Below, in pieces: positions 15,975 to 24,444 of a DNA stretch of 64,000 nt. The notes below the pieces were generated by a model, which searched no databases, was not told the DNA's origin, and saw only the letters and a program-made list of their open reading frames with translations. Source of the stretch: Streptomyces sp. BK208. Lineage in GTDB: Bacteria; Actinomycetota; Actinomycetes; Streptomycetales; Streptomycetaceae. The DNA is taken from NCBI RefSeq assembly GCF_004364245.1, contig NZ_SOAV01000013.1:124001-188000 (forward strand), given 5' to 3'. Every line of letters starts with the position of its first letter. Position 1 is the first letter of the stretch. The position numbers and the translations under genes were made by a program.

Positions 15975-18854
15975 CTAGGGCAGGGTCCATTTCTGGTTGG
16001 GTCCGGTGTGGCAGGTCCACAGGTGGACGGGGGTGCCGTCGTTCCAGGTGCCGCCGGAGGCGTCGAGGCATTTGCCGGACCGGGGGTTGCGGAGGGTGCC
16101 GTCGGGCTGGGGAGTCCAGGTCTGGGCGGCGGTGTTGTTGCAGGTCCACAGTTGGATCCTGGTGCCGTCGGCGGTGGCGCCGCCGGAGACGTCCAGGCAT
16201 TTGCCGAGGGCCTTGAGGGCGCCGGTGCCGGTGCCGGTGGTGGTCCAGGTCTGGGCGCTGGTGTTGTTGCAGGTCCAGAGCTGGATCTCGGTGCCGTCGG
16301 CGGTCTGTGCGCCGTCGACGTCCAGGCACTTGCCGTTGACGCCCTTGACGGCGCCGGAACGCTGCCCCGGAGTACCGCCGGACGTGGCGAAGGAGAACTC
16401 GTCCACGTCGAAGAGCGCTCCGGTGCCGCCCCTGAACACCAGGTACAGGGTGGTCGAGCCGCCCGGCTGGTTGCCGAGAGAGGTGGTGACGTCCTGGAAC
16501 GTCTCCCAGCCGCCGGTCACCGGGACGGTCGCGGTGCCCAGCAGGGTGCCGCTCGGGGAGCCCGCCCGTACCTCGATGGTGCCGCCGCTGCCGGCGGAGG
16601 AGACGCGAGCGGTGAAGGCGGTGGCGTTGTCCAGTGCGTACGGCGAGAAGGAGATCCAGTCGCCGTTCTCGATGTCGCCGACCGTCTTGCCGCCGTGCGC
16701 GGGGGAGTGGGCGATGACCTGGACGCCGGAGGAGTCGCCGTAGTGCTCGCCCTGCCGGTGGGACGGCTGGACGATGTGCTGGTCGTGGGTGGTGAGCGCC
16801 GGCTGGCCGCTCGCGCCCCGGTCGGTGTACTCGGCGTCGAGCACGCCGAAGATGTTGGCGTTCGGGTCGTGTTCGCCGTCGGCCAGGGTCTGCAGGGTGC
16901 CGGAGCAGCCGGTGGCAGAGGTCTGCGGGTGGCCGTGGCTGTCGTGGCCGATGATGAAGGTGACCTTGACCTTGGAGCAGTCGACGCTTCCGTCCTCGGG
17001 GTCGGACACCGTCACCTTGAAGGGGATCGCGTCGCCGAAGTCGTGGATCCGGCCGTCGGCCGGCAGGTCCAGGGTGACCCGGGGCGCGGTGTTTCCGACC
17101 GTGACGAGGACGGAGGCCGAGCCGGACTTGCCCGTGGGGTCGGTCACCGTGAGCGTCGCCGTGTACTGACCGTCGGTGGTGTAGGTGTGCGACGGATTCG
17201 CCTGGGTGGAGCTGCTTCCGTCACCGAAGTCCCAGGCGTGGCCGAGAGCGTCGCCGTCGGCGTCCGAACTGCCCGCGGCGGAGAACGACACCGCGAGCGG
17301 TGCCTTGCCCGAGGTCACGTTCGCCGCTGCCCGGGCTACCGGTGCGTGGCCGCCGGTCACGTGCTCGATGCGGTACAACGCGGAGTTCTCGTCACCATTG
17401 AAATAGCCGGTGCCGTAGTCCAGTACGTACAGCGCGCCGTCCGGGCCGAAGGCCATGTCCATCACCTGGGTGCCGCTCCAGGGGAAGGCGTTGATGGACT
17501 GCACGGTGCCGTCGCCGCCCGCCTCGATGCGCTTGATCCAGCGGCGCCCGAACTCACCGGCGAAGAAGTCGCCGTCGAACTCCTGCGGGAACTTCACCTC
17601 GGACGTGGAGGAGGCGTCGTAGCGGTAGACCGGACCGCCCATCGGGGACTCCGAGCCGCCGCCGAACTCCGGTACGGAGCCGCCGTCGTAGGGGATCCAG
17701 GCGGGCTGCACGGGAGGCAGGTCGGTGAGACCCGTGTTGCGGGGTGAGGTGTTCTTCGGTGCGGAGCAGTCGAACTTCGCGCCGGACGCACCGGTGGCGA
17801 AGTCGTGGTCCGTGTAGGCGTCGTTCTTGCCCGTGCAGTACGGCCAGCCGAAGTTGCCCGCCTTGGTGATGCGGTTGAACTCGACCTGACCGGCCGGCCC
17901 GCGCGAAGGGCTCGCGGAACCGGCGTCCGGGCCGTAGTCACCGACGTAGACGATGCCGGTCGCCTTGTCGACGCTCATCCGGAACGGATTGCGGAAGCCC
18001 ATGGCGTAGATCTCGGGGCGGGTCCTGGCCGTGCCCGGCGCGAAGAGGTTGCCGCTCGGGACGGAGTACGACCCGTCCGCGCCGACCTTGATCCGCAGCA
18101 CCTTGCCGCGCAGGTCGTTGGTGTTCCCGGCCGAACGCTGGGCGTCGTAGGCCGGGTTGCGCGAGGCACGCTCGTCGATCGGGGTGTAGCCGTCCGACGC
18201 GAACGGATTGGAGTCGTCACCGGTCGACAGGTACAGGTTGCCGGCCGCGTCGAAGTCGATGTCGCCGCCGACATGGCAGCAGATGCCGCGCGAGGCGGGG
18301 ACGTCGAGGATCTTCTTCTCACTGCCGGGGTCCAGGGTGCCGTCGGTCCTCAGCACGAACCGGGAGAGCCGGTTGACGCCGTCGAACGGGGTGAAGTCCG
18401 ACGCCGCCCCGTCGGAGGGCGCGTCGCCCCCCGGCGTGGAGAGTTTCGGGGCGTAGTAGAGGTAGACGTACCGGTTGGACGTGAAGCCGGGGTCCGCCGC
18501 GACGCCCTGGAGGCCCTCCTCGTCGTGACCGTAGACGTCCAGCTTCCCGGCGACCTTGGTGGTCCCCGCCGCGTCGGTGATCCTCAGGGTGCCGTCCCGC
18601 GAGGTGTGCAGCACCGACCGGTCGGGCAGCACCGCCAGGGTCATCGGCTCACCGGCCTCCGCCACGCCCTTGGCCAGAGTGACCTGCTGGAAGTCCTCGG
18701 GTGCCGCGGCCGCCCGAGGCGGGGCGTCGCCCGGTTCCGCGGCATGGGCCGGTGCCGTCGGCAGGAAGCAGCCGACGGCACACACCGCGGCCAGCACCAG
18801 GGAGCGGATCCGTCGTGGTCTCGACGGACTGGGTCCTAACGGTCTCGTGCGCAC
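15975..18854 (-). CDS. secreted PQQ-type sugar dehydrogenase with PKD, CBM6 and ricin lectin domains
   Basis: A 959-residue exported protein. A signal peptide (about 1-38, ending AHA-A) precedes a glucose/sorbosone dehydrogenase beta-propeller (about 50-480). Its segments include GLQGVAADPGFTSNRYVYLYYA, ASRGICCHVGGDIDFDAAGNLYLSTGDDSNPF, LRGKVLRI and GFRNPFRMSVD. A PKD domain follows (about 500-600, AWDFGDG...SHTYTTDGQYTATLTV), then a CBM6-like beta sandwich (about 690-820, AHGGKTVGDIENGDWISFSPYAL and FDVDEFSFA), then a three-repeat ricin lectin. Related Streptomyces proteins often carry ThuA in the same chain; here ThuA is in the next gene. Oxidation of lectin-bound polysaccharide ends is a plausible role (inference). 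Confidence 0.87.
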   Translation of the reverse strand: MRTRPLGPSPSRPRRIRSLVLAAVCAVGCFLPTAPAHAAEPGDAPPRAAAAPEDFQQVTLAKGVAEAGEPMTLAVLPDRSVLHTSRDGTLRITDAAGTTKVAGKLDVYGHDEEGLQGVAADPGFTSNRYVYLYYAPKLSTPGGDAPSDGAASDFTPFDGVNRLSRFVLRTDGTLDPGSEKKILDVPASRGICCHVGGDIDFDAAGNLYLSTGDDSNPFASDGYTPIDERASRNPAYDAQRSAGNTNDLRGKVLRIKVGADGSYSVPSGNLFAPGTARTRPEIYAMGFRNPFRMSVDKATGIVYVGDYGPDAGSASPSRGPAGQVEFNRITKAGNFGWPYCTGKNDAYTDHDFATGASGAKFDCSAPKNTSPRNTGLTDLPPVQPAWIPYDGGSVPEFGGGSESPMGGPVYRYDASSTSEVKFPQEFDGDFFAGEFGRRWIKRIEAGGDGTVQSINAFPWSGTQVMDMAFGPDGALYVLDYGTGYFNGDENSALYRIEHVTGGHAPVARAAANVTSGKAPLAVSFSAAGSSDADGDALGHAWDFGDGSSSTQANPSHTYTTDGQYTATLTVTDPTGKSGSASVLVTVGNTAPRVTLDLPADGRIHDFGDAIPFKVTVSDPEDGSVDCSKVKVTFIIGHDSHGHPQTSATGCSGTLQTLADGEHDPNANIFGVLDAEYTDRGASGQPALTTHDQHIVQPSHRQGEHYGDSSGVQVIAHSPAHGGKTVGDIENGDWISFSPYALDNATAFTARVSSAGSGGTIEVRAGSPSGTLLGTATVPVTGGWETFQDVTTSLGNQPGGSTTLYLVFRGGTGALFDVDEFSFATSGGTPGQRSGAVKGVNGKCLDVDGAQTADGTEIQLWTCNNTSAQTWTTTGTGTGALKALGKCLDVSGGATADGTRIQLWTCNNTAAQTWTPQPDGTLRNPRSGKCLDASGGTWNDGTPVHLWTCHTGPNQKWTLP
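15977..16380. repeat. 404-bp direct repeat, copy 2 (ricin lectin coding region)
   Basis: Second copy of the lectin-coding repeat, at the 3' end of the sugar dehydrogenase gene. Identity to 14214-14617 is about 99.5 percent by eye, whereas the flanking domains of the two genes are unrelated. This points to recent duplication or gene conversion. Confidence 0.9.
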
Positions 18855-19301
18855 AGATGTCTCCCAGGAGTGGGGTGTGGGCAGGCCGGAACGTCCTGCC
18901 GGGGGAGTACGGGCGCGCGCCGTCGCGCCGTGACATCACCGGCCACCGCCAACGTGACCGGTACACCTCAAGGAAGCTAGCGGCCCTCGTCGAAGGCCGT
19001 AACCCCTTCCGCGCGAGGAACCGCCACCTTTTTCCTTGCCTGGGACAAAGTGCCGGGACGGCCGGCTCTCCCGGAGCCGTGATCCAGAGTGAAGAAGCTC
19101 ACAACAGGGCCGATTCGCCGGCTCCGATGTCACAAGGAGCATCCGTCCGGGCGTCTAGTGCGCAGGCAACCGACCTGAGGGGTGAGCCGTGCTGCACCGA
19201 GAGAGATCACAGGCGCGTCCGCGTCGCACCGCCGATCCGGCGCGATGGGCGACGGACGATGGCGGCGCGGGACGTCCGCGCGAGTTCGCGGGAGGGCACC
19301 G
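18855..19301. other. divergent intergenic region (lectin operon / cytochrome b operon)
   Basis: A 447-bp gap with no convincing gene. A short A/T-richer stretch near 19015-19050 (CACCTTTTTCCTTG) is unusual for this region and may hold promoter elements. GGGAGGGCACCG at the right end is the ribosome site of the small gene at 19302. No clear operator was recognised. Confidence 0.4.
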
Positions 19302-19550
19302 GTGAGCCCGCGCAGGCGCTGGTGGCTCCTTCCCGGACTGCAACAGGGCGTTCCCACTGCCGCGCGGGGCGGTGTGATCTGGCACTGGCCGCTGCTGGCG
19401 GTGCCCGCAGCCACTCTGCAGGCGTACGCCGTCCTCTACCTGGCTCTCCACCTGGATCACCTGGACGGTCTGTTCCTGGAAGACAACGGCATGTTCGCCA
19501 TGTGCACGGCCGTCATGGTCTTCGCTCTCGCATTCCGGCCGGCATGGTGA
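19302..19550 (+). CDS. small membrane protein upstream of the orphan cytochrome b
   Basis: An 82-residue protein with a basic start (MSPRRRWWLLPG) and two hydrophobic stretches, WHWPLLAVPAATLQAYAVLYLALHL and MFAMCTAVMVFALAF. The start is GTG 19302, supported by GGGAGGG eight bases upstream. It ends 11 bp before the cytochrome b ATG, so the two are probably cotranscribed. Its family is unknown to me. An accessory subunit of the alternative cytochrome b is possible but unproven. Confidence 0.62.
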   Translation: MSPRRRWWLLPGLQQGVPTAARGGVIWHWPLLAVPAATLQAYAVLYLALHLDHLDGLFLEDNGMFAMCTAVMVFALAFRPAW

Positions 19551-19561
19551 GGAGGGGTCGA

Positions 19562-21190
19562 ATGAACACCGCGGACGGAACGGCGCGCGTCGAAGGTGCT
19601 CCCCGGGGGGAGCGGCTGGCGGACTGGGCGGACGGCAGAACGGGTCTGTACACCTTGGCCCGGGCCAACATGCGCAAGATCTTCCCGGACCATTGGTCCT
19701 TCATGCTGGGCGAGGTGGCGCTCTACAGCTTCGTCGTCATCATCCTGACCGGCATCTACCTGACCATGTTCTTCCACCCGAGCATGAACGAGGTGACGTA
19801 CCACGGCAGTTACGTGCCGTTGCAGGGCGTGCGCATGTCGGAGGCCTACGCCTCGACCGTCGACATCAGTTTCGAGGTGCGCGGAGGTCTGCTGATCCGG
19901 CAGATCCACCACTGGGCGGCATTGGTGTTCCTCGCCGCGATGCTGGTGCACATGATGCGAGTGTTCTTCACCGGTACTTTCAGGAAGCCGCGTGAGGTCA
20001 ACTGGGTATTCGGGTCCCTGCTGTTCGCCCTGGGCATGTTCACCGGCTTCACCGGCTACTCGCTGCCCGACGATCTCCTGTCGGGTACCGGGGTCCGGTT
20101 CGTCGAAGGGGCGACCCTTTCGGTTCCCGTCGTCGGAACCTACCTGTCCATGTTCTTGTTCGGTGGCGAGTTCCCGGGGCACGACCTCATCGGCAGGTTC
20201 TACTCGGTCCATGTCCTGCTGCTGCCGGGCATCATGGTGGCCCTGGTGGCGACCCACCTGATCCTGGTCTTCTATCACAAGCACACACAGTTCGCCGGGC
20301 CGGGACGGAACAACAGGAATGTCGTAGGCATGCCCTTTCTGCCCGTCTACATGGCCAAGGCGGGCGGGTTCTTCTTCCTGGTCTTCGGTGTGATCTCCGC
20401 CCTCGCGGCGATCGCCACGATCAATCCCATCTGGACCCTGGGTCCCTATCGCCCGGACCAGGTCTCCACCAACGCCCAGCCCGACTGGTACATGGGGTTC
20501 GCCGAGGGTCTGATCCGGGTGATGCCGGGCTGGGAGGTCAACCTGTGGGGGCACACCCTCGTCCTGGGCGTGTTCATCCCGCTGATGGTCTTCCCGCTGG
20601 TCCTCCTGGTCATCGCCGTCTACCCGTTCGTCGAGGCGTGGGTGACCGGCGACAGGGGCGAGCACCATGTCGCAGACCGGCCACGCAACGCTCCGACCCG
20701 CACGGCCTTCGGCGTGGCCTGGCTCACCTGCTACCTGATCCTGCTGCTGGCGGGCGGGAACGACCTGTGGGCCACGCACCTGCATCTGTCCGTGAACGCG
20801 ATCACCTGGTGCGTCCGTGTCGGGTTCTTCGTGGCGCCCGTCCTCGCGTTCCTCGTCACGAAACGCATCTGCCTGGGCCTGCAGCGGCGCGACAGGGAGA
20901 AGGTCCTGCACGGCCGGGAGACAGGCATCATCAAGCGGCTGCCCCACGGTGAGTTCGTGGAGGTGCACGAGCCGCTGTCTCCGGCACGGCGCTACACCCT
21001 CACGGCCCACGAGCAGTACGCACCCCTCGAAGCGCCCGGGCACGGCGAGGGCCGTACGGCACGCGACGGCAGGCTCCTCGCGAACACCCGTGTCGCACTG
21101 TCGCAGGCCATGTACGGGGAGCGCGGTCAGATCCCGAAGCCGGCCGGTGACGACCTGCACGAGATCGAGAGCAGCGCGGAGGAGCGCTGA
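19562..21190 (+). CDS. qcrB: cytochrome bc complex cytochrome b subunit, orphan QcrB paralogue
   Basis: A 542-residue actinobacterial QcrB-type cytochrome b. The haem ligand pairs are seen as H116/H130 (IRQIHHWAALVFLAAMLVH) and H217/H232 (FYSVHVLLLPGIMVALVATH), with spacing 14 and 15 as in b6-type proteins. The quinol-site loop QPDWYMGFAEGL is present. The actinobacterial C-terminal extension (LHGRETGIIKRLPHGEFVEVHEPLS) is complete. About nine hydrophobic helices are visible. The usual neighbours qcrC, qcrA and ctaE/ctaC are absent, and a small membrane protein precedes it instead. It is therefore a second, isolated copy, likely used under special conditions. A hairpin follows at 21203-21218. 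Confidence 0.9.
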   Translation: MNTADGTARVEGAPRGERLADWADGRTGLYTLARANMRKIFPDHWSFMLGEVALYSFVVIILTGIYLTMFFHPSMNEVTYHGSYVPLQGVRMSEAYASTVDISFEVRGGLLIRQIHHWAALVFLAAMLVHMMRVFFTGTFRKPREVNWVFGSLLFALGMFTGFTGYSLPDDLLSGTGVRFVEGATLSVPVVGTYLSMFLFGGEFPGHDLIGRFYSVHVLLLPGIMVALVATHLILVFYHKHTQFAGPGRNNRNVVGMPFLPVYMAKAGGFFFLVFGVISALAAIATINPIWTLGPYRPDQVSTNAQPDWYMGFAEGLIRVMPGWEVNLWGHTLVLGVFIPLMVFPLVLLVIAVYPFVEAWVTGDRGEHHVADRPRNAPTRTAFGVAWLTCYLILLLAGGNDLWATHLHLSVNAITWCVRVGFFVAPVLAFLVTKRICLGLQRRDREKVLHGRETGIIKRLPHGEFVEVHEPLSPARRYTLTAHEQYAPLEAPGHGEGRTARDGRLLANTRVALSQAMYGERGQIPKPAGDDLHEIESSAEER

Positions 21191-21202
21191 CGGCGCCGGT
21201 GC

Positions 21203-21218
21203 CCGGCATCGATGCCGG
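21203..21218 (+). terminator. palindromic hairpin after the cytochrome b gene
   Basis: CCGGCATCGATGCCGG is a perfect 16-bp palindrome, flanked by further pairing GGCGCC sequences (21192-21197 and 21217-21222). It starts 12 nt after the stop codon. A terminator is likely. Confidence 0.5.
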
Positions 21219-21481
21219 CGCCCCGTGGCGGACGACGTGCTCGGTGGACGAACGAGGCGCACCGTCGCGTTCGCGGGTGCACCGGCCGTCTGCCGAGGCC
21301 GTGTTGAGCCACCTGGCACGCAGGGGACTTCACCCGGGCCTGACGGCCGGGTGGGTCGACGCGGGATCGGGAGGGGCGTCAGAGGCGGGAACGTGCCGTG
21401 GCCGGCGGTCCGGAAAGCGGTGGTGCTCCCGGCCGGTTGTCGGGGCTGGCCAGACGGAGTCCGAGCGCTCAGGATGACCCG

Positions 21482-22378
21482 ATGAAGAAGATCGTGCTCA
21501 TCGACGCCCCGTCCAACCTGGGTCTGCGCCCGCCCGCCCCCGGGGTGGTCCCCGGTTGCTACAAGCTCGCCGGCGCCCTGCGTGAACAGGGCTTGCTGCG
21601 GCGTCTCGGTGCCGAGGAGGGCGGGGTCGTGGTGCCGCCCCGCTACGACCGGGGCGACTGGCGCGAGGGTGACGGAGTGTTCAACGCCGCCGCCCTCGCC
21701 GGGTACACCCGCAAGCTCGCCGACCGCGTCGAACGGCACGTCCGCGCGGGGCGGTTCCCGGTCCTTCTCGGCGGGGACTGCTCGATCCAACTCGGGGCGT
21801 CGCTGGCGCTGCGGCGCATCGGACGGTACGGCATGGCCGCCGTGGACGCCTCGGCGGACTTCCGTCACCCGGGCAACGCCCCGCACGTCGGCGCGGCCGC
21901 CGGCGAGGAACTGGCGCTCGCCACCGGACGGGGCCAGCGCGATCTCACCGACCTGGAAGGGCTGAGGCCCTATCTGCGCGAGGGCGACGTGCACCTGTTC
22001 GGCATCCGGGACGGCGACGACGAGCTTGCGGAGCTCACCGCGGCCGGCATGTCCGTCCACACGGTCGGGGAGATCCGGCGGCGAGGCGGGCGCGCGCAGG
22101 CCGAGGACGCACTGGACGCGCTGGGCGGCGGTGGTCTCGACGGCTTCTGGGTGCACCTCGACGCCGACGTGCTGGACCCGTCCGTCATGCCGGCCGTGGA
22201 CAGCCCCGACCCGGACGGCCTGCTGCCGGACGAGGTCCGCCCCCTGCTCACCACCCTCCTCGCCTCCGAGCGCTGCGTGGGCCTCAACGTCACGATCTAC
22301 GACCCCGACCTCGACCCGGACGGCACGGCCGGGGCCCTCCTCGCCGACCTCGTGGTCGACGCCCTCGCCGACGTGTGA
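21482..22378 (+). CDS. arginase/ureohydrolase-fold protein with altered metal site
   Basis: A 298-residue protein of the arginase/agmatinase/formiminoglutamase fold. Metal-ligand segments are PVLLGGDCSIQLG (97-100 GGDC), VDASADFRHPGN (D122, S124, D126) and HLDADVLDPSVMPAVDSPDP (D227, D229). In typical arginases these read GGDH, DAHxD and DxD. A GGDC form occurs in a known bacterial branch of the family, but that branch normally keeps the central His of D-x-H-x-D-F. Here it is Ser124. One or both metal sites are probably weakened, and the substrate cannot be guessed. ATG 21482 starts the protein; the neighbours are unrelated. Confidence 0.8.
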   Translation: MKKIVLIDAPSNLGLRPPAPGVVPGCYKLAGALREQGLLRRLGAEEGGVVVPPRYDRGDWREGDGVFNAAALAGYTRKLADRVERHVRAGRFPVLLGGDCSIQLGASLALRRIGRYGMAAVDASADFRHPGNAPHVGAAAGEELALATGRGQRDLTDLEGLRPYLREGDVHLFGIRDGDDELAELTAAGMSVHTVGEIRRRGGRAQAEDALDALGGGGLDGFWVHLDADVLDPSVMPAVDSPDPDGLLPDEVRPLLTTLLASERCVGLNVTIYDPDLDPDGTAGALLADLVVDALADV

Positions 22379-22509
22379 CTGCCAGCGGCCTCGTGCGTGG
22401 AGTCGAGGGGGCCGCGCCGCCGGTGTGGCGCGGGGCCGGCTCCTCCCGGCGGGCTCGCGCCCGGCCGACTCCCCTGATAGGCGGCGCGCAACGGGGTACA
22501 CGGTGGCGC

Positions 22510-22806
22510 ATGGCACCGAAGACCGAAGGCATCCAGTTCCTGCGGGCCGTGCGGCAGTTGCGCCGGGTCCGTTCCTTCTACGCCGCCGGCATCCTGCTGT
22601 GGGGCGGATCCGCGGCCTGGACCGGCTGGCAGGAGCCGGGAAGCCGGCAGATGTGGGTGTCGGTCCTCCTGCTGGCCGTCTTCCTGGTCCTCGCGGTGAC
22701 CGCGAGCCTGTCCCTGCGGCGTCTGGCGGCCCCCGCGACCGGCCGACCCGTGCACCACGCCGCCCCGAACAAGCTGTCGAGCGCTCACCGTCACGCCCCC
22801 GCCTGA
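22510..22806 (+). CDS. small two-helix membrane protein, unknown
   Basis: A 98-residue protein with an Arg-rich start (RAVRQLRRVRS) and two hydrophobic helices, FYAAGILLWGGSAAWTGW and WVSVLLLAVFLVLAVTASLSL. The tail is polar. ATG 22510 was used. It stands alone between the arginase-like gene and the gene at 22952. No family was recognised. Confidence 0.55.
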   Translation: MAPKTEGIQFLRAVRQLRRVRSFYAAGILLWGGSAAWTGWQEPGSRQMWVSVLLLAVFLVLAVTASLSLRRLAAPATGRPVHHAAPNKLSSAHRHAPA

Positions 22807-22951
22807 GGACTCGTCCCAGTCCACCTTGCCTGCCCGGACAGGGGGTACCCGGGTGGTGTGGCGAACCGATGACGACTGTCGCCGCCGCCGGCGTGGTCGT
22901 CATCGGCACGGCGGGCACGCTGGTGGGGTGCCGCAGTGGAGGGGGACGGTG

Positions 22952-23359
22952 ATGGAAGCGGCCAAGTGGTCGGTGGACCGTGAGCGTTTGTCCCGGTGGG
23001 TTCCCGAGGGGGAGCGGATGACGGCCGGTTGCGCGGTGACGTACGGGCGCGTGCTGTGGGGCATGCTTCCGAGGCGCGCTTCGCTTCTGCTGACCGACCG
23101 TCGCCTGCGCGTACTGCGCCACCGGGGCAACGATCTCAGATACGCCGTACGTGGTGTCTGGTTCGAGGTGATGCGGGGCGAGGCCGAGGCGGTCTGCAGG
23201 AATCCGCGGGTGCGGGTCGAGTTCGACCGAGGACGGGAGGTCGAACTGCGCCGGCGCGACGGCGGGGTGGAGCGCCTGCTGATCAGCCAATGGGACGCCG
23301 TGCACGCCGATGCCGTCTACGAGGCGTTCCCCGCCGAGGACGACGGCGGCCCACGGTGA
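22952..23359 (+). CDS. uncharacterised 135-residue protein, possibly PH-like
   Basis: A soluble, Arg-rich protein. The segments RRASLLLTDRRLRVLRHRG and VRVEFDRGREVELRRRDGGVERLLIS have the alternating strand pattern seen in bacterial PH-like domains, but the match is weak. GAGGGGGACG precedes the start. ATG 22952 is used; the GTG directly before it (22949) is in frame and equally possible. Codon bias supports a real gene. I cannot assign a function. Confidence 0.55.
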   Translation: MEAAKWSVDRERLSRWVPEGERMTAGCAVTYGRVLWGMLPRRASLLLTDRRLRVLRHRGNDLRYAVRGVWFEVMRGEAEAVCRNPRVRVEFDRGREVELRRRDGGVERLLISQWDAVHADAVYEAFPAEDDGGPR

Positions 23360-23566
23360 CCTGCCGACGCTCGCCGGTCTCCGCGGAACAGCCGTGACCC
23401 GCGAGCGTGCAGGCCCGGTAATCGAGTTGCCAGGGCCGGCGGGAGCCGCCGAGTATCTGCTCATGACCACGAAGACCGCTCACCCGCTGCCGATGCCCAG
23501 CTCCGCCGCCGCGGGCCGGGGCCGACAGCAGCGCGGCTGCCCGCGGAGGTCGATTCCGCCCCGCGC

Positions 23567-24199
23567 GTGAGCGCGGCCCTGGTCGCGGGGCTCCTGGCCG
23601 GCTATGGCATCGCCATGCCTGTGGGAGCGGTCGCGGCGTACCTCGTGGCCCTCTCGGCACGGACGTCGTGGAGGGTCGGTGCCGGTGCCGCTCTGGGGGT
23701 CGCGACCGCCGACGGACTGTACGCGCTGATCTCCGTGATCGGAGGTGCCGCGCTGGCCCCCGCGCTCCAGTCGATCACGCTGCCCCTGCGCTGGGCCTCG
23801 GCGCTCGTCCTCCTGGCTCTCGCCTGCCGGAGCGCCGTGACGACCATGGCCCACCACCGTATGCGGCGGGTCGGCGCGGGGGCTGATCCCGATGCTCCGA
23901 GTCCTGGGCGGGCTTATCTGAGACTTCTGGGCATCACGATGACGAACCCGATCACCGTGCTCTACTTCGCCGCGTTCGTGCTGGCCGGCCAGGGGAGAGC
24001 CGTGTCGGGGCAGTGGGGCGCGGAGGTGTTCGTCCTGGCGGCCTTCGCGGCGTCCGCCAGTTGGCAGTTGCTCCTCGCCGGCGGCGGCACGCTGCTGGGC
24101 CGCGCGCTGACGGGCTCGCTGGGTCGCCTGCTCACCTCCCTGGTGTCCAGCGCCGTCATCACGGGCTTCGCCGTCCACCTGCTGGTCTCCGGAGCGTGA
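23567..24199 (+). CDS. LysE family transporter
   Basis: A 210-residue membrane protein with the LysE/RhtB exporter layout of about six helices. Family traits are the N-terminal LLAGYGIAMPVGAVAAYLVAL (Gly/Pro of the first helix), WRVGAGAALGVATADGLYALISVIGG, and the central LGITMTNPITVLYFAAFVLAG (the conserved NPKT-like motif, here TNPIT). These carriers export amino acids or related small molecules. The start is a GTG at 23567. No regulator is adjacent. Substrate unknown. Confidence 0.85.
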   Translation: MSAALVAGLLAGYGIAMPVGAVAAYLVALSARTSWRVGAGAALGVATADGLYALISVIGGAALAPALQSITLPLRWASALVLLALACRSAVTTMAHHRMRRVGAGADPDAPSPGRAYLRLLGITMTNPITVLYFAAFVLAGQGRAVSGQWGAEVFVLAAFAASASWQLLLAGGGTLLGRALTGSLGRLLTSLVSSAVITGFAVHLLVSGA

Positions 24200-24444
24200 C
24201 CACGGCTTCGGAGCGGTCGGCTGTGACCCGCCGACGGTGCCTCATGCGGCGGATCGGTGCTGTCCGGTCGACGAGTCGACCGCATCGGGGAGTGGTGCGC
24301 CGGGGCTGCGCGTGAGGAGCGGGCGCCGGTGCACCAATGCCGTGCGGTACGCGGCCGGACCCGTGGGTCTGCGCCCGATGCGCGGCGAGCGGGGAGGTGT
24401 GCGGCAACAGCCGATGAGGTACCCAATGGTGATAAAACGGGTGA

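Noticed and set aside
21199..21477. Possible small gene after cytochrome b
   Set aside because: It starts inside the terminator palindrome and shows no clear coding pattern.
19457..23470. Very long minus-strand open frame (over 1300 codons) opposite cytochrome b and the arginase-like gene
   Set aside because: It is antisense to well-supported genes, has no domains, and such frames are expected opposite high-GC3 codons.
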